From: Ichthyophthirius multifiliis
Taxonomy: Eukaryota > Ciliophora > Oligohymenophorea > Hymenostomatida
Length of the DNA stretch: 39,390 nt
Direction: 5' to 3'
Assembly (NCBI RefSeq): GCF_000220395.1
Contig: NW_004086165.1
Location: 1 to 39,390, forward strand
Shown in pieces: positions 36,652-39,390 of this stretch (position 1 is the first letter of the stretch; each line of letters starts with the position of its first letter). The notes below the pieces were generated by a model. That model was not told the origin of the DNA, ran no database searches, and saw nothing but the letters and a program-made list of their open reading frames with translations. The position numbers were made by a program, and so were the translations under genes.

Positions 36652-37626
36652 TTTTTTTTTCTATTTAAGTTATTTATATATATATATATATATATATATT
36701 AATATATATACGCATATTTTGTTTTTTTATAAAATTGTATAAATATTTTTAATATTATTATTTTTATTATATTATTATTTTTTGTTTTGTTTTATATATC
36801 TTTAATTGTATTATTATAATTATTTTAAAATTTAAAAATAACATCTATTAAAGATGATTTTCTTAATTTTTCATATAATATTTTGAATTTTATTTTAGAA
36901 TATTTTATCTTTTTTAGAATATTTTATCATGTAAACTTATTAAAAATAATATTTACTGTAAAAATATTTTAATATATTATATAAGTTAATAAATAAATAT
37001 GAAACTCATTTTTATTTTTAAATAGTAATATTATAGTAATAAAAAAAATGATTTAATTATATATTAAACGCCTTTTAAAACATAATAAAAGTAAATAAAA
37101 TATTTTACTTTAATTCTTTTAATTTATATATAATATTATCTAGTTATAGTAACTAAATAAAAATAATAAATAATTTATTAATTTAAATTTAAAAATTTAT
37201 ATTTATTAATTTACTTATTAAATAAAATATTTTTTATTTTTTTAATTCTTTAAAACCTTGAAATTGAAAAGTTTAAACGAAATGTTTACTTTAAAAATCT
37301 AATATAAGCAAAAAATACATAATTAATCAATTTAATAATATATATAATTTATTAAATAAATCTTTAAATATATTAAATATTATTAAATATAATAATATTA
37401 TTAAATAATATTTTATTAAAAAATATAAATTATAAATTACTTTTAATAAAAATTACCATTAAAATAAAAAATTATTTATATATATATATATATAAAAAAA
37501 AGTAAAACGTTCTTTTATATTATATAAAAAATAATAATAATATATTTAAAAAGAAAAAATATATAAAAAATAAATAAAAAACAATCAAAAAAAAGACCAA
37601 ATAAATAAAAAGAATAAAATAAAAAA
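36652..37626. other. Divergent spacer between kinase fusion and SelW-like genes
   Basis: Both flanking genes start here and point outward. It holds a TA repeat at about 36676-36700 and otherwise featureless A/T sequence. No promoter motif can be named. Confidence 0.5.
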
Positions 37627-38338
37627 ATGTCCGTATTTATAATAACAATAGAAGTATGTGAAAACTGTTAAGAACATGCTTGGTGTACTCATCATGATGA
37701 ATAAAAATATAATCGTTTATATGAGGCAACAAAAGCTTAGATAATGTCAATATCAGAATTTCCTATATAAGTAAAAAGAAATTTCTCAGAGGGATAAGAA
37801 AACTAATTATAACCTCGAAGAGGTGCGTTTGAAATATCATATAATGGAGTGATAATATATTCAAAAATAAAATCTTAATTATTTCCTGAACCAATATAAA
37901 TAAAATAGAGAGTAATTAGTTTTATAAAAGATTTATAAGCAGGAAAAGATGTGTCCAAATATGGAAATACAAAAGAAAAAAAATAAGCTCCTCCTAAAAA
38001 ACCAAAAGATGAAGCAGCTATTTATGGAACTTATTATGTGGCTATTAAATAGGAAGAATAAAGGTAAGCCCTATTGAAATAATAATAAGAAGAAGAAAGA
38101 AAAAAAAAAGAAGAATAAGCAGAAATAGAAAGATAAAAATAAGCTGAAGACGATGAAAAATAAAGAATTATATAAGAAGAAGAAGAAAGGATAAGATTTT
38201 AACAGGAAGAAGAAGAAAGAATATAAAGAGAAGAATAAGAAAAAGTTGAAGAGGAGAAAAGAATAAAAGAAGAAATTGAATTAGCAGAAAAAAAAAGAAT
38301 ACAAGAAGAATAATTGAAATAATAATAATAAGAATAAA

Positions 38339-38388
<50 letters not shown>

Positions 38389-38415
38389 GATATATAATAA
38401 GAAAAACAAAAATGA
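37627..38415 (+). CDS. SelW/Rdx-type redox domain protein with charged coiled coil and poly-Gln
   Basis: One uninterrupted frame of 262 residues runs from ATG 37627 to TGA 38413. Residues 1-105 fit the Rdx (SelW-like) thioredoxin fold: ITIEVCENCQEHAWC at the N-terminus with a CENC motif, then the family signature PRRGAFEISYNGVIIYSK and LFPEPIQIKQRVISFI. Selenoprotein W has CxxU; here both positions are Cys, so no selenocysteine is needed. After a Lys/Pro linker (APPKKPKDEAA) comes a 110-residue Glu/Lys/Arg/Gln coiled coil (EEERIRFQQEEEERIQ) ending in a Gln run. Such a long coil is not part of usual SelW proteins, which are about 90 residues. It implies a partner-binding or structural role in addition to redox chemistry. 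There are no introns, frame slips or membrane segments. Confidence 0.85.
38341..38388 (+). repeat. (TAA)16 microsatellite read as poly-Gln
   Basis: Sixteen consecutive TAA codons in frame with the SelW-like gene. Under the ciliate code they give Gln16; under the standard code they would be sixteen stops. Confidence 0.9.
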
Positions 38416-39337
38416 AAAAACTATTATTTTTTTTTTTTATTATTATTACTTTTTTTTATTATATATCAAATATTCATTTTTTTTAATTATATTTTTTAAA
38501 ATGATTTTTATTTTATTTTATCATTAAAATATATTTAATATTTTATCATTTAATATTTTTATATTATTTTTTTATTTATTTCTTAAAATAATATAAAAAT
38601 ATAAATGAAACTATTTTATTATATTGTTTATAATTATTTAAAATAATTAAATCTAGAATTATCTTGTATATTTTTAAAAAATTTTATATATTTGTATTTA
38701 AAATAATTTTTTTAATTTTTTATTCATTATTTTTCTATAAATATATTTTAATTTAATAACATTTAAAACTTTAATTTATTTATATATGTTAATTAATTTT
38801 TTTTTAAGTCATTTATTAATAAGTAAAATTATATTTTTTTAATTTTTTCGATTAATTTTGGTATTATAAATTTTATAATTAAAATAAAAATATTTAACAA
38901 TAAAAAAATTATTTAAATATATAATTAAAATATAATTATGTAAAAAAAATTAAATTAAAATTAATTTTTTTAAAAAATGATTTATAAATATAAATTTTTA
39001 AATATTTTTAATTTAAAAAATAAAAAAGATATTAATTAAAAATAAAATAAAATAATAAAAATTAAAATTATTGAAATAATATTAGAAAATAAAATATATA
39101 TTTGGAAAAATATTTTTATATTTATTTTCTTAAGATATTTAATAAAAAATTTTACAATAAAAAAATATTTATATAAAAAGAAAAATATATGTAATAGAAT
39201 TTTACAAAAGATAAAAATCTAAAAAAAAACTAGAATGCTTAGTAAAAAATTTTTGAAATATTTAAATGAATTATAAATAAAAAAATGACTAAAATAAAAA
39301 TATATAAAAAAATTGTAAAATATATATAAAAATAATG

Positions 39338-39380
<43 letters not shown>

Positions 39381-39390
39381 TAATAATAAT
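38416..39390. other. AT-rich spacer to window end
   Basis: No gene is seen. It is A/T throughout, ending in an AAT repeat. Confidence 0.55.
39334..39390. repeat. (AAT)n microsatellite at window edge
   Basis: About 14 tandem AAT units, one A-rich interruption, then more units running off the end. No coding frame around it was seen. Confidence 0.8.

Noticed and set aside
2448-38415. TGA as a general Trp codon in this nucleus
   Set aside because: The intact genes (DNAAF1, thioredoxin-like, SelW-like) use TGA only as stop and TGG for Trp; most apparent internal TGAs vanish when strand or homopolymer slips are corrected.

Overview
The window looks like ciliate nuclear DNA. I estimate AT content at well above 80%. 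Genes read cleanly only when TAA and TAG are glutamine and TGA is the single stop, as in the ciliate nuclear code. Introns are mostly tiny (about 37-79 nt, GTA...TAG). The extreme AT content and Asn/Gln/Lys-rich proteins suggest an oligohymenophorean close to Ichthyophthirius or Tetrahymena; that placement is inference. A standard-code ORF search misses nearly every gene here.

Layout, left to right. 902-1243 (+) is a small helix-turn-helix-like candidate, followed by a weak minus-strand exon (1547-1711). 2448-3476 (+) is DNAAF1/LRRC50, a dynein assembly factor. 4417-7648 (-) is a SAPS-domain protein (PP6/Sit4 phosphatase regulatory subunit type) with a coiled coil and a long Gln/Ser/Pro/Asn-rich tail. 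8455-9195 (+) is a membrane-anchored thioredoxin-like protein with a CPHC active site. 10300-11760 (-) holds an interrupted, possibly decayed reading frame. 12550-14761 (+) is a coiled-coil protein resembling outer-dynein-arm docking proteins. 14762-19382 is an AT-only desert. 19383-21399 (+) is a second coiled-coil gene. 21654-23161 (-) is an unrecognised intron-containing gene. 23966-29070 (+) is a large multi-pass membrane protein with a PAS-like domain of the ciliate tmcB-like type. 30834-32251 (+) is an unrecognised, badly interrupted gene. 32769-36651 (-) is a giant fusion: an NAK-family pseudokinase, an ANTH-like domain, a low-complexity linker and an intact TKL-type kinase. 37627-38415 (+) is a SelW/Rdx-type redox domain joined to a charged coiled coil and a poly-Gln tract written entirely in TAA codons.

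Two themes stand out. First, the kinase/ANTH fusion joins endocytic and signalling modules in one chain and is the most unusual gene. Second, many genes break frame by a net one base at A or T homopolymers, and adding one base to the run usually restores a coherent protein. This looks like systematic homopolymer under-calling in the assembly rather than gene decay. It must be considered before any gene here is called a pseudogene. Functionally the set is ordinary ciliate biology (cilia assembly, phosphatase and kinase signalling, redox, membrane sensing). I see no operons, tRNA, rRNA, CRISPR arrays or recognisable mobile elements.
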